Assembly (NCBI GenBank): GCA_030267965.1
Contig: BRYA01000190.1
Location: forward strand, 26,834-90,833
Reading direction: 5' to 3'
Length of the DNA stretch: 64,000 bases
From: Triparma columacea
Taxonomy: Eukaryota > Sar > Bolidophyceae > Parmales > Triparmaceae
Within the stretch, counting starts at the first letter, position 1. Every line of letters begins with the position of its first letter. Positions 43,888-56,040 of the stretch are shown one piece after another. The position numbers and the translations under genes were made by a program. Below the pieces are notes generated by a model. It saw nothing but the letters and a program-made list of their open reading frames with translations. It was not told the origin of the DNA and searched no databases.

Positions 43888-45352
43888 ATGTCCGCTACAA
43901 CATACGCCCCTCCATCGACCCCTCATAGGGCGTTCGTTCTTTGCTATCATCGTGTCCACGGTATCCTATTGCTTCTACACCCAGGGAAGAAAGGGAAGAA
44001 GAAAAAAGGGGGAGGGAGAGGGAAGGGGAAGCCGCCGTATTACCAGTTCCCGGGTGGGAGGGTCGATGCGGGGGACTACCCAGGTGAGCGCAGAGGGTTG
44101 GCTTGAGTGAGGGGAGGGAGGGGGGGGAGATTCCTAGAAGAGATATTTCACAAATAGGGGTTTTAACTCTAAAACGGCTGCCAAACAACCATCGTGTGGA
44201 CCAAAACAAACGCCCCACCAGTTTAGTTTGTGAGGACTCTGAATCATCTTGAAGCTCTCGCTAACCCCCCCTCCCGCAGGTGAAGAAGAATGGGGTTCCA
44301 TAAAAACGCTCCCCCGATACTACTACCTCGGCGCCCTCAACGGTGCCATCCGCGAGGTATCCGAGGAGATAAATGTCCTTGTAACTCCCGACCGCCTGAA
44401 GGGTCTCAAGATGCTGTACACTGACCCGTCTACTAAAAAGGACTACATTACTCACGAATTAAAAAACAGGTTCTTCTTCGTCCTCGAGTTGATGGACGAG
44501 GACTTCGAGGTCCTCAAGGGGGACAGCATCTTGGACGAAGGGAGAGGGTTGACAGGCTGCGGGCTGCCCCCGGAGGTGGACATAGGGCTGGATGGGAAGA
44601 AGAACATGACGCCACTGCATGGTGGACAGTTGCCGCAGGAGGTGAGAATAGATGGGATTTCTTACCGGAGTGCAGCGCGTCAGCTCTGTAGTTAACCCTC
44701 CCCCCCCCCCACCCCTTCCCCGCCTTGCAGGAATCCCTGTCCCTCCTGTTGGGTAAAATGTCCCCGACATCCCGTCGTAAGAAGCTCGACACCGTCCCCC
44801 TAACGCCCTCCGGAAGTCTAGCCATGCACCTCGCCCTCTCCCTCAGTCCCGAGCACGTCGGTTTCACCTTCGTTTCCGACCTCTTGGTAGCTAGCGGGCT
44901 GGTGAAACTTCATAGTGGGGGAGTGTGTAGCGAGGCTGCTATCATGGCTATGAAGGGGAAAGGGAGGAAGGACGAAGAGGTTAGGATCATGTCAACGAGA
45001 GTTGAAGAGGAGGAGGTGAGCATTTGTGAGAGAGGCGGGGACGAGGGACAAACGGAAAACTAAGGACCCTGGAACTAACCCATTTCGGTACTCTTCAAAG
45101 GACGAGATGATGAGGAGGTACAAGTCATTCGGGGCTTCAGGGTCCGACGAGGGTGAAGATTTAGATTACGACTCATGGGGTGGTGCTTCAGAAGAGGGCT
45201 CCGTCTGCTGCGGTGGTGGTGGAATCGGTACATGGTGCGGTGGTGGTAAGACGGAGAAAGCGTGGGATGGGGTCAGGGAAATTGCTCCTATACCGAGGGT
45301 ACCACCGTTGCCGAAGGGGGGGTTCGATAAGATGAGGTCGGTCTTGAAGTGA
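43888..45352 (+). CDS. Nudix-like hydrolase with interrupted Nudix box
   Basis: Exons 43888-44083, 44280-44641, 44731-45015 and 45101-45352 give 364 residues. Nudix enzymes cleave nucleoside diphosphates linked to other groups. The start matches the fold: FVLCYHRVHGILLLLHPGKKG, then PYYQFPGGRVDAGD, and AIREVSEEINVLV with the RExxEE metal-binding core. A stretch of about 20 residues (EEEWGSIKTLPRYYYLG) lies between the GG and RE parts, and the intron at 44084-44279 cuts inside it. A Lys/Gly-rich insert (GKKKKGGGRGKGK) sits in the second strand. The C-terminal half is unassigned and ends in a Cys/Gly-rich region. Substrate is unknown. Confidence 0.75.
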
Positions 45353-45540
45353 GGGAGGTTCTTTTGGGATGGGTAACAAATAGATGAGACGTTAAGAGTC
45401 ATGCGACAAATACTGTTGTGTGTGTTTTTTCAAATAATATCTGCTCCCCACTCTCCCCCCCCCGCGGCCTCGATCCCCTCTACTGCGTCTTGGTGATCCT
45501 TGAGCTGCGACGAGAAATATAGAAGTGCGCGTTGCGGGTC

Positions 45541-47424
45541 TTAGAATGATTTGAACCTTTCGATTTCATTCTTCCTTCCTCCCAAAAGCTCTCTTCTTCT
45601 TCTCACCTTCTCCTCGTACCAAGGTCTCCTAAGTTTCCTCAGCGCCCTACACTCCATCCCCCTAACCCAGCTCTTGTCCCTCTTACACAAATCCGCCACC
45701 TGGCTTACCGGTCTGAACCTCCCGTCGTCTATGCCGTATCTTAGGTTGATGACGTTCCTCTCGTCGTCGCTTAGGTTCTTCATCATGTTCTGTAGGTCCT
45801 TCTTCAGGAAGCTCCTGTCGATCCCGTCCTCCCCCACTAGCCCCTGCGGACCTTTCTCTGGGATGGTGTCGAGGATGCTCAAGTTGTTGTTGTCGTCCCT
45901 TTTGTTGTTGTTCTGGAACTTCATTATGTCCAGGCTTATGCTCTTCCTAGTGAGCTTCATGACGTCCCCCAGCTTCGCCACGTCCATGCCTATCCGCGAC
46001 GCCACGAGTTCGTCAGTGACGGTAAGTCCCTCCGACAGTATCTCCGTCCGCACCTTCTTTATGCGCGAGAGGAGGTTGTGGATGTGCACGGGGAGGCGGA
46101 TGGTCCGGGACTGGTACGCGATGCACAGGAACACGGCCTGCTGGATCCACCAGCTCGCGTACGTGCTGAACTTGAAGCCCAGCCCCGGGTCGTACTTCTC
46201 CGCCGCCCTGACGAGCCCCAGGCTACCCTCTTGGATTAAGTCGCTCTGGCTGACTCCGTAGATGGTATACTTCCTGCTGATGGAGATAACCAACCTCATG
46301 TTGCTCTCGATCATTCTTTGCCTCGCGTCCCGGCCAGCCCTCATGACCTCGATGAACTCTTTCCTCCCCCCCTTCCTAACTTTCCCCCACTCTTCAATCT
46401 CCTCTTCGTCGTTATCCCCCGGTTTACCTATGCTAAGGCTCGCGCTCCTCCTCCTCCCGTCCCTCTGCCCCCCCGGCCCGCTGTTCTTGTTGAAGACGCT
46501 CGGCACGAACTCCTCCAGACCCTCCCTCCAACCGTCCTCAGCTGAGGCGTCCCAGTAACCGCAGGCCTTGCCCCATGTGCGGAAGACGGACTCAGACGCG
46601 CTAGAGCGGTCGATGAAACCCTTGTTCTCGAGCTTTAGGTATCGCTTCTGGTATTGGATGAAGGTCTGAATTTGCTTGCCTAACACAATCTCCTCAGATG
46701 TCGTTAGGAGAGCGGCAGATTGGAAGTAAGGGTTCTGTTCTGTCACCTTGTACTTTCCATTCTTTGGCGCGACTGTTGTTAAACTGTCGCCATCGCCGAG
46801 GAGCCTCCCGGCGTCACCTTCCGAGGAGGTGGGGGAAGGGGGGGTGGTATTGTCTGAGGGGGTGGTTGTGTCTTGGGTTCTGGAGGAGGGAGGTTTCAGG
46901 GGTAGGAGGGAGCTGGTTGTAGACCAATTGGCTTCAGAGTCAGCGGTTGAGTCTGTCGCGCTGTGTGATGAGTTTGGGGAGAGGTAGAGGGTGAGGGAGG
47001 AGGAGGGGGTGTGAGTGAGGTGGGAGGGTGAGGGTCTTCTTGTAATTAACCCCAACAGATGTTTATCGTATGTGCAGCAGTATCATATCGTTTTTATCGT
47101 ATCATCATATCGTATCGTATCGCTATCATATCGCTATCACATCGGCAATTTGTCTCAAAATGTCTCCCACCTCGCTCACCTTGTTTCTTCAGTCCCTTTT
47201 TTGCTTCTACTTTTCTTTGATCTTACTAATCTAACGCTTTGAGAGCCATATTGACCCGGAATATTGGATCTTCTTGTAAATTCTTCAACTTTAGGCCTTG
47301 ATGCATCTGTTGAATGGAGAGTTTTGGAGAGTTTCATTCTCGGCTTTGGCTGAGGTGAGGCAGAGAATGGTTGACAAGAAGCTGCTAGGAGGAATAGGGC
47401 GGCTGTTCGCAACCATTTATTCAT
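45541..47424 (-). CDS. plastid-type RNA polymerase sigma-70 factor
   Basis: Exons 47424-47180 and 46960-45541 join in phase 2 to give 554 residues. Sigma factors guide the bacterial-type RNA polymerase of the plastid. Exon 1 codes a signal peptide and transit-like segment (MNKWLRTAALFLLAASCQPF with PFSAS, similar to the stramenopile ASAFAP site). The core is well conserved: MRLVISISRKY and SDLIQEGSLGLVRAAEKYDP of region 2.1-2.2, FKFSTYASWWIQQAV of 2.3-2.4, region 3, and region 4 with LRYGIDDGRFRPVSQVA and the helix-turn-helix end RALRKLR. A non-conserved insert of about 70 residues precedes region 2. The PRPP synthetase gene lies downstream on the same strand. Confidence 0.93.
47063..47145. 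repeat. ATCGTATC-type simple repeat in sigma-factor intron
   Basis: Degenerate TATCGTATC and TATCATATCG units repeat through this part of the intron between 46961 and 47179. They do not look functional beyond being low complexity. Confidence 0.7.
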
Positions 47425-47680
47425 CAGATTGACCGCTGTTATCACTAATACCCGAGATGTAGACCAAGGGGGGAAGAAAGAAGGGGAGAATGGGTCGGAT
47501 TTATCTTCCACAACAAGCCGATTTTGACTGACTGAGATGTGAATGAAGAGAAAATGTGGCTTTTTTGAATAGCGCAAACAAAATGAGCCGACGGCTTTTT
47601 CGATCCTCCAAAACCTCATATAAGCTTAAACAAGCCCCACACTCCCCCCCCCCCCTTTTACTTGAAGATCCATCGTCCAT

Positions 47681-49394
47681 CTACTTGAATAGTGCGCTGA
47701 TGCTTTTCTTGGCGTGGATATTAAAGATGGCCTGTGCGAGTAGTGGCGCTACGCTAAGCTCCGTTAGCTTCTCGTTAGCCTCCCTCTGCGCGGTCGTCGG
47801 GATCGTGTTAAGGACGACGCACTGAAATGGGGGGGGGACGAAAAAAAAAAAGGGGTTAGGTGCAAATTCGGACAGGGATGAAGGGATTAGGATGTCCCTA
47901 CCACACCCCCCCTCCCCCCCCCCACCTCCAAGCTCACCTCCTCCATGCTGCTGTTAGCGATCCTATCATTCCCTGGTCCGCTTAGTAGCGCGTGGCTAGC
48001 GAAAGCGTAGACCCTCTTCGCCCCCTTGTCAATAAGCACGTCCGCCGCCTTGCATAGCGTTCCCGCGGTGTCGATCATGTCGTCAACGATGATGCAGTCG
48101 CAGTCCTTAACGTCCCCCACGAGGTCCATCGAGTCAACCGTCCCTGCGCGGGCGCGCTGCTTGATGATCATGGCGAGTCCGATGTCGCCGAGGCCGTCGA
48201 ACTTGTGGGAGAGACCCTCCTTGAACTTCTTGGCGCGGTAGACGCCGCCGGCGTCGGGGGACACGATCACGGGGTTGTGGAGGTCCTTGTCGCCGAAGTA
48301 GTTTATGCCTACGATACCACCGTCAAGGTTGTCAACGGGAACGCGGGGGCCAAAGAAACCTAGGGAGAGAGAGAGGGGGGGGGAGGGGGGGAAGGGGAGA
48401 GTGAGGATTGTTAGCAAATCACGTCAGTAAAAATAGCGAAGCCTCCGCCCCTCCCCCCCCTCTCTCTCCAACTCACCCTGTATCTGTCCGCAGTGTAGGT
48501 CAACCGCAACGACCCTATCAATCCCCATAGCCTCCAACAGCCTCGCCACATCAGCCGCAGATATCGGTACCCTCGCCTGCATTTTCCTGTCCTGTCTCGC
48601 GTACCCGTAGTACGGCAGCACTACGGTGATGCGACGCGCGGACGCACGACGGAGGGTTGAAACCATTAGGAGTAGCTCCATTAAGTTCTCGTTAACCGGC
48701 GGGCACGTCGGCTGGATAACGTACACGTCCTTCCCCCTGACGTTCTCGTGCACCATGACGTTGCACTCGCCGTCGTTGAAGCGGCCGACGGTGGCCTTGC
48801 CGAGGTTCAGACCGAGCATCTTGGAGATCTCGGAGGCTAGGGCCATGTTGCCGTTGCCGGAGAATACCTTCATGCCGCCGTTGGACTTGCGGGCCTTGTT
48901 GGCGCGCTGCTGCTCCTTGGAAACCTCGGGCTCAGCTTGGGGGGGGGGGAGGGGGAGGTAAGGGAGGTTTTTGGGGGTGAGATGGTGGTGCGAAAAGAGA
49001 TACGAGGAGATCTTCAAGAGATAGACACGATATGGAGAGCACGTGGGTATATTTAGAGACCATATCTGCAAAAAATAGGACTGACAGCCCTCGACGACGA
49101 GTATGTAATAGCGGGTCCTGGATATTCTAGCTTATGCCTCTGATTCCAACCTTAAAACAATACTTCCGCCATCATGCTCTCACCTGCCTCAGCGGCACCG
49201 AATTTATGAGGGTCCTTAGCATCGCAAGCCGCAGTAACAGGCATAGCTCGGGCCGCCGCCGAAACTCTGAGTCCATCAAACGAGTTGAACTTAGAGGCCA
49301 GGGGAGCGACGTCGGGAATGTCGGTGAAACAGGTGTATCCAATACCTGTACCGACGGCTATGGGGGCGAGGCGGGTGGCCAGCTTGGAGAACAT
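47681..49394 (-). CDS. ribose-phosphate pyrophosphokinase (PRPP synthetase)
   Basis: Exons 49394-49184, 48935-48477, 48359-47938 and 47821-47681 join in consistent phase to give 410 residues. The enzyme makes PRPP from ribose 5-phosphate and ATP for nucleotide, His and Trp synthesis. Signatures are [25 protein letters not shown] joined to [11 protein letters not shown] across an intron, the flexible loop KQRARAGTV, and the PRPP loop [12 protein letters not shown]. Exon 1 adds about 95 N-terminal residues beyond the usual 310-320; it starts [15 protein letters not shown] and contains Ala- and Arg-rich [13 protein letters not shown], which suggests organelle import. Its start is divergent from the desaturase. 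Confidence 0.93.
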
Positions 49395-49790
49395 TCCTGG
49401 ATACGAAAAAGTGGATGGTGCAGTGGTAGTTGGGGCAAATTGGTTAATTTTCAAGGTTGCGTTATTTTTTAATGCGTGAATGGGTATTGATGATTTGAGC
49501 GTGCTCGATTATGTTATTTTAAGCGCCTTTTGACGTTGTTTTACAACTAAAATACTTGCCACCTCCTGCATTTTGTCCGTTCTTGTTATAAAGGACGACA
49601 GAAATAACCGGGATCGGTTGTCACGGTTATCGGAGATCCTGGAGTGTACGCGATGGAGTATCAAATGTCAAAACAAGACTTCAAAAATAATAATGTTGAA
49701 AGGCGAAGAAGGAAGGGGAGGACACGCGAGGACGGAAGAGGAGGGCTTTGGGCCACCTCAATTTGAGCATCAGGCAAATTTAACTTCAAA
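49395..49790. promoter_or_regulatory. divergent intergenic region, PRPP synthetase and desaturase
   Basis: 396 bases separate the two opposite starts. The half near the desaturase is AT-rich with poly-A tracts. No specific site is recognised. Confidence 0.35.
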
Positions 49791-51362
49791 ATGGTCTCCT
49801 TTTCGTTAAAAAATTGTGCGACGTTGTTTCTAATCAGTATATGTACAACATCCTCCTTTAACATATCGCCTTTGAGACGTATTGGAATAAATAAAGCACA
49901 AAGTCAGAGCTGTCGATCAAGTCAGACAATTTCTTCTGTTTCTTGTTTCTCTACACTTACTACGTCAGATATTAGTACGTCAGAAGAAGTTCAAGAAAAT
50001 ACTCAACCAAATATTCCTTCACTTACCCAAATTAGAAGATCAATGGATCCTGATATATTTAAAGGTAAGCGAGTGAGGAGAAGGTGGCAACAAGGTGGAA
50101 AGGGAGGGTGTTGTTGTTTGTTCCAATGATGGAGATAGCCCACATACGAGAACTGCATATGATATGCGACGTGCATTTCGGAGACACGCGCAATGATTAA
50201 ACGCCAGCAATTCCAAAATGGCTGCCAAACAACTATCCTGAGGAACAAACAACAACAACAACAACAACCCTCTTTTCAACCCCCACTCAATACACACACC
50301 CTCACACCGCGCTTCGCTTCCCTTCCCTCACCCACCAACCCCCCCACACACACAGTCTCCACCATGGAGTCTACCAAATACTTCCTCTTTGATCTCTTCC
50401 TAATCCTCTCCACCACTCTCCCCCTATACTACCTTACCCAGTCCCAACTTTACCAATCCCTCCCACCTCCCCTAATACTCCTCCTCCCCATCCCCCTCCA
50501 GTTGGCCTCCGGGTTCTCCCTCTGGTGCATGTGGTGTATCGGTCACGACGCCGGTCACGGTACCTTCTCCAAGTCCTCCCGTCTAACCAACGAGATAATC
50601 GGTGAAATCTCACACTCCATGCTATGCCTTACACCATTCGCTCCCTGGAGGCGTTCCCACGCTCGGCATCACCTTAACCACAACCACCTAACGGATGACT
50701 ACTCCCACCAGTGGTTCGTTAGGGAGGAGGATCCCCTAACCTCTGGACCCTGGTGGATGAGGCCCGCATATGAGACCAGGAATCTGCAGTTACCTTTCCT
50801 CTATTTCGTCTACCTATTCGCCGGTGTACCCGACGGTGGTCACGTAATCCCTTACGGTAAAATGTGGTCATCCTCAACACCAAAGGACGTGGCTAGGGGC
50901 TTAACATCCTCGGCTGTAACTGTGGGTTTCGCCGGTGCGCTTTTGGCGAACATGGGGACCACGACATTCGCAACGGTTGTACTGTGCCCGTGGCTTGTTA
51001 TGAGCTCCTGGTTGTTCACTGTTACGTACCTGCAGCACCACTCTGACGGTATGAAGCTTTACACGGACGACACTTGGACCTTCACAAGGGGGGGCTTTGA
51101 GACGTGTGATAGGGACTACGGGGAAGTCGTGAACACTTTGAGCCACGATATGATGAACGGGCATGTTATGCACCACCTTTTCTTCGCTCAGGTACCTCAC
51201 TATAAGCTTAGAAAGGGGACGGAGGAGCTTAAGACGTTTTTGGAGAAGGAGGGGATGATGGGGATTTATAAAAGCGTTAAGACGGAGAACTTTTTGGGGG
51301 AGATACTTAAACAGTTCGACGAGAACTGGTTCTTCGTTAACGAGAAGGACGTCGTAAGGTAG
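49791..51362 (+). CDS. plastid-type membrane fatty acid desaturase
   Basis: Exons 49791-50064 and 50356-51362 join in phase 1 to give 426 residues. Enzymes of this kind insert double bonds into acyl lipids using a di-iron centre. Three His boxes are present: CIGHDAGHGTF, SHARHHLNHN, and NGHVMHHLFF, along with four predicted membrane helices. Exon 1 codes a signal peptide (MVSFSLKNCATLFLISICTT) with SSFNISP, like the Phe-containing plastid entry site, and a Ser-rich transit region. The third box matches FAD2/omega-3 enzymes better than front-end desaturases, and no cytochrome b5 domain is present. Regiospecificity cannot be told. The intron holds AAC-rich repeats. Confidence 0.88.
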
Positions 51363-51466
51363 TGAGGGAGTGTGTGCTGTGTTTTTCTAATTTTTGAGAA
51401 AAGTGTTTGTACAGTAGAAGGCTCGGCATTCTTGCATTTATTCATTCGCCCCCCCCTCTTCCCCGC

Positions 51467-54400
51467 CTACACGACGTTTGCTTGTTCGCAGAAACCTCTG
51501 AACTCCCCCCCCACTTTCCTTTGAAGTTCCCTTGGATTTCCAAACTCCGCGACAACGCCGTCGGACATAACCATCACCTTGTCGTAATCCATGACGCTCT
51601 GTATCCTGTGCGCGATCGCGATTATCGTAGCGTCCTAAAAGGGATTGGTGCGACACGTTAAGAGTTGGACAAGGAAGCAGAGCAAAAGCGGCCCCCCATT
51701 ACCCCTCCTCACCTTGAAGGTGGTCCTCAAGACCTCTCCTATAATCCTATCCGTCATTGGATCGATGCTCGCCGAGTGCTCGTCGCAAACAAGAATCTTA
51801 GGTTTCCTCAAAACCGCCCTCGCAAGGCAAAGTAGTTGTCTCTGTCCTACGCTGAAGTTATCCCCGTTGTTCTCCACCTTCATATCCAGCCCCCCTCCCC
51901 CTTCCATAACGTACTCGTACATGCAAGCCTTACGGAGAGCGTCGGTAACGTCGGAGTCGCAGTGATTGGAGAAAGGGTCAAGGTTGCTGCGAACGGTACC
52001 GGAAAATAGGACGGGATCCTGAGGGACTATACCGATGCTAAGTTTAGTCATCGCGGGAAAGGGGGGGGAAGGGGGGGGGGGGGGGNNNNNNNNGGGTTAA
52101 GAGGGTGAAGCCCCCCCCCCCCTACCCCGCCCATCCCCCCCCCCCCGCCCCTCCTCCCCCACCCCCACCTCACCTCTTTCTTAACAAGTCCAAACCGATT
52201 GTAGCGATGTCCTCACCATCAACAAGAATCTGTCCCTCGGAGGCCTCAACGATCCTGAAAAGTGCCATCATCAACGAGCTCTTACCGCTCCCCGTCCGCC
52301 CAACAACGCCGCACTTCTCTCCGCCTTTAATCACACAGTTTACACCCTTGAGCACCAAGTCGAGTCCCTCCCTGTACCTCATCTTCAGCCCCTTTATCTC
52401 GACCCTCCCATCTGTCACCCATCCCCTGTTGACAAGGACAGCGTCGCTCTCCTTCTCGTACGGCCTCTCCCTCGGGAGGTCATTAGCGTACTCCTCAAGC
52501 CTCATGAAGCCGTTGAGCTTGCTCTCCATGTCGGTCGTGAACCGGACGGCGAACCTGGGGGGGAGGAGGGTCAGAACTTAAAGGAGGGATGCGAAGTGGC
52601 GACAACTGGCGGCACACACACGCTAGGGAGTCCCACGCATCCACCGCTCACCTCAGTTCAGAAGTCAAATTCAACGCCGACGATATCACCGTCCCCACCA
52701 ACGCGACATTCAACACGTCGGCGTAAAAGACCACAAAAATGGCTGTCCCGAACACGACGCTGCAGCAGATGAACGTCAGCCTGATGAGCAGCCACTGGTC
52801 CAGCGCCGTCTTGCACCATGCGAAGGACGTGGAGAGGGCGAGCTTCCGGTTGAAGGCACCCTTGAAGCTCGCCTGCCGCCCGAACGCCCTGATGACGGGG
52901 AGCCCAAGAAGCGTCTGCTCAAGCTGCTGGAACACTGGCGAGGACGTCGTAGCGAGCAGACGCTGAGCCTGCAGAGAGGAGCGAAGTGAATCACGTGAGG
53001 GTAAGAATAGTCATTACTCGCCGTTAGTGGTCCTCGCCGTAGCCTCACCTCCCTACTACTCCTCCTAAAATATTCCCTCGTCCTCATGAAGCCCAACAGC
53101 ACAGGCACCATGCAAATGGCCATGTAAGGGACAGGGACGCAGGCCAGGGCACACACGATGACCACCCTGCTGCACGTGATCAGGGCGAACTGCGTCACCT
53201 GCGGCAGCCTCTCATCGACTTCGCTCAAGTCCTGCGCGAAGCGATTCAAAATTCGACCGACGGGAGTAGTGTCGAACCACCACGTTGGGCACCTTACTAT
53301 GTTGGCGACGGCGTTGTCGTGCGAGAAGACGCTCGACTGGACGGCGAAGACGCTGAACAGGAAGCTTCGCAACGTAATCAGCAGGAACAGTACGCAGAAG
53401 ATGAGGAAGTAGATGTTTGAGTAAGAGGCCATTTTATCCTCATCTGAAGGATCGACCTGGCCCCACAAGCCGAGCCAATAATCCTGCACAGAGACTCCGC
53501 ACTCGCAGCAGAAGAAGAGGAGGAAGATGACGACGGACCGGACAAAGAAGGAGACGGTGTGGTTCCCGACGAAGAGGTAAGACATGTACGTGGAGATGGG
53601 AACGTCGCCCCGAGCGCGCCCCTCAACGTCGACGAGCTTCTTGGGAGTGGAGGGGGCATCGGCCGCACCCTCGACGATCGAGGACGGCCGGACTTCCAAG
53701 TCTGACATTCTACTAGACGCCTCACTAGACGCCTCCTTGACTTCCACATTTACGTCCTTCACCCCAACCTTGCCCTCCTCCCCCATGAGCTTGACGAACT
53801 CCCCGTTGGCCTTGACGAGGTCTTTATACCGACCCCTCTCCATCACCTCCCCCCTCCTCCCCTCGCCCCCACCGAGCACCACGATATTCGTCACCCTGGG
53901 GTCGACGAGGTACCCGAACCCGTTCGTTACCAACACAACGGCAGCACCCCTCTCCCTAAAATGGCCTGCGACTGTGTTCTCAAAGATGTTCCGGCCAACG
54001 TGGGCATCGACGGCTGCAAGAGGGTCGTCCATAATCTGCAACGAGAGAAGCGAAGGAGGTTAGCAGCAAAGAGCAAGCAAGACACATCGTTGTGGAGTGA
54101 CAGCAACCAATAGCCGCCCCTTACCACAATTTCCGCCTCTGAGTATATCGCGCGTGCTATCGACACCCTCATCTTCTGACCCCCGCTCAAGTTCACCCCC
54201 CTCTCCCCAATCTCAGTCAGGCAGCCATCTGGGAGGTTCATGAGGTCCGTTTTGAGTTCTGACAACCGAATCGCCCTGTTGAGCTTGGCCCTGTCGAAAG
54301 GTAGCCCAAACGTCACGTTGTTTTCTATCGTGTCGTTCACTATGAAGGCCTGCTGCGAGACGAGGGCGACGGAGCCTTGGAGGGAAATCGCAGGGTCCGG

Positions 54401-56040
54401 GGACAGCGGCTTGAGCTCCCCCAGCATTGCGGACACGATGGACGTCTTACCGCTCCCCACCATTCCCACTACGGCAAGAATCTCCCCCCTCCGTACCTCG
54501 ATGGGCTCATCGACGGGGATCTTGACGTGCGGCTCTTCACCTCCCCAAGTCCAGTCTCCAGAGAGTTTAACAAGGGGATCTTTTGGGTCAGGGTCCTCTT
54601 TGTTAGCCTCACAACCTCCTTTTCGTCCTAGTGGTTTCAGCTGCTCCGTCGAAAGGAAGGATTCGAGTCTTCTAAACGACACTAGAGCCTGCGAGGTTGC
54701 CGAAACTCCCTCCGAGAACGCCTTGAAGGGAAGCTGGATGAGCTTAAACATGGAAAGCGCGAGGAAGGTGTCTGAAATCGAGGGCATCCTGCTCTTAGTG
54801 AGGTAGTAAGTCGCGAATGTCGCCACGAGCGCCAGCGTCGGGCAAATCAGCGCCAGCACCATGGAGGCTGCCTGCGCCAACCAGAAGGAGAGCAGCTTGG
54901 AGGCCTCGCTCGCGCGGGCGTTCTTGATGACGTCCCTGGAGGGCCCCTCCCACGCGTAAAACTTGAGGACCCGAATGCCGGAGACCACCTCGCCCGTTAT
55001 TCGGACACGCTCATCGGCGAGCTTCATTTTCTGCTCTTGGTAGACCTTCTGGATCAGCCCGCACTTGCGGACTACCGGAATGTAGAGGACCATTATGGTA
55101 AGGCCAACAAGGATGGAGGGTCCGAGGACGTAGAGTAGGACTGAAACGGATGTCACGATGAAGACAGGGGCGGTCAGCATCATGACTAGGGAGGGCATCA
55201 CGTTGAGGTAGCGGGTGGCGTCGGCTGACATTTGGTTCACGAGTTGTCCTGTTGAGGTCGTGGAGAGGTAGGGGGGGATAGTGAAGGTACGGTGGTATAT
55301 AGCCATTATGGTAATGTTGCGGAGGCCTGCGAGGGATTAGGGGTGGGTGGGTGGGTGGGGGTTGCTCACAGCGTTAGGGTTACCCTTTGCCTCACGCCAT
55401 GGACGACGATCCCCCCATCCCGAACCCTCACCTATCCCCACCAATTTCCCCCAATACATTGAGTGCGCCTTGAGCGTAGAGTCAAACCCCTGCCCCACCA
55501 GCATAAGTACGCATATCCACACTCCCTTCAAAATCGGCGGATCCGGCGACGCTTCGTCCTGGGTGTCTTCCACGAAGACAATGAGCTGCTTGAGCAGAAA
55601 AGGTCCAGACAACGAAGCGATTGCGGCGCACGCGCACATGAACGAGCTGGCTAGGAAGGGCTTCATGAACGTCTTCTTCACTGCGCCCCACACGGACATT
55701 CCCTCCTCGGAGAAGTGCTTGACGAACTCATCGTACTGGAGAAGAGGCTTGTCCCGAGTGTGAAGAGGGAGGGCATCAGAGATTTCCAAACGACGAGAGT
55801 AACCTGTGGACACGAAGTCATTAAGCCAACTCATAAAGACTGATGAGAGGGGGGAGGCGCACTCCTCGGGGTTATTGGGGGAGGAGGGCTTGGATGGACC
55901 TGTCGGGGTCCCGGGGGGGGGGGGGGGGGGGGATGGGGAGTTGGGGGGGGGTTTAGGGGTCGTTAAAGTGGTAGGAGGGTACAAACGAAAGAGTACCCAC
56001 CGTCCAATTTAGACCCGGTCGAGTCTACTACGTTCACCAT
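51467..56040 (-). CDS. ABCC-type (MRP) full ABC transporter
   Basis: Eight exons (56040-56001, 55899-55432, 55326-54125, 54035-53049, 52968-52652, 52554-52174, 52037-51713, 51634-51467) give 1295 residues. MRP pumps export organic anions and glutathione conjugates. The layout is short N-terminus, membrane domain 1, NBD1, membrane domain 2, NBD2, without an N-terminal TMD0. NBD1 has Walker A GMVGSGKTS near residue 458, LSGGQKMRVSIARA, and Walker B with IMDDPLAAVDAH. NBD2 has GRTGSGKSS, VPQDPVLFSGT, the signature FSVGQRQLLCLARA, and ILVCDEHSASID in place of the usual DEATAxxD. An intron at 52038-52173 contains an 8-N gap. Confidence 0.93.
52086..52093. other. assembly gap (8 N) in an ABCC-gene intron
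   Basis: Eight unknown bases sit between a long G run and a C-rich stretch in the intron 52038-52173. The homopolymers probably caused it; the coding sequence is not affected. Confidence 0.95.
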
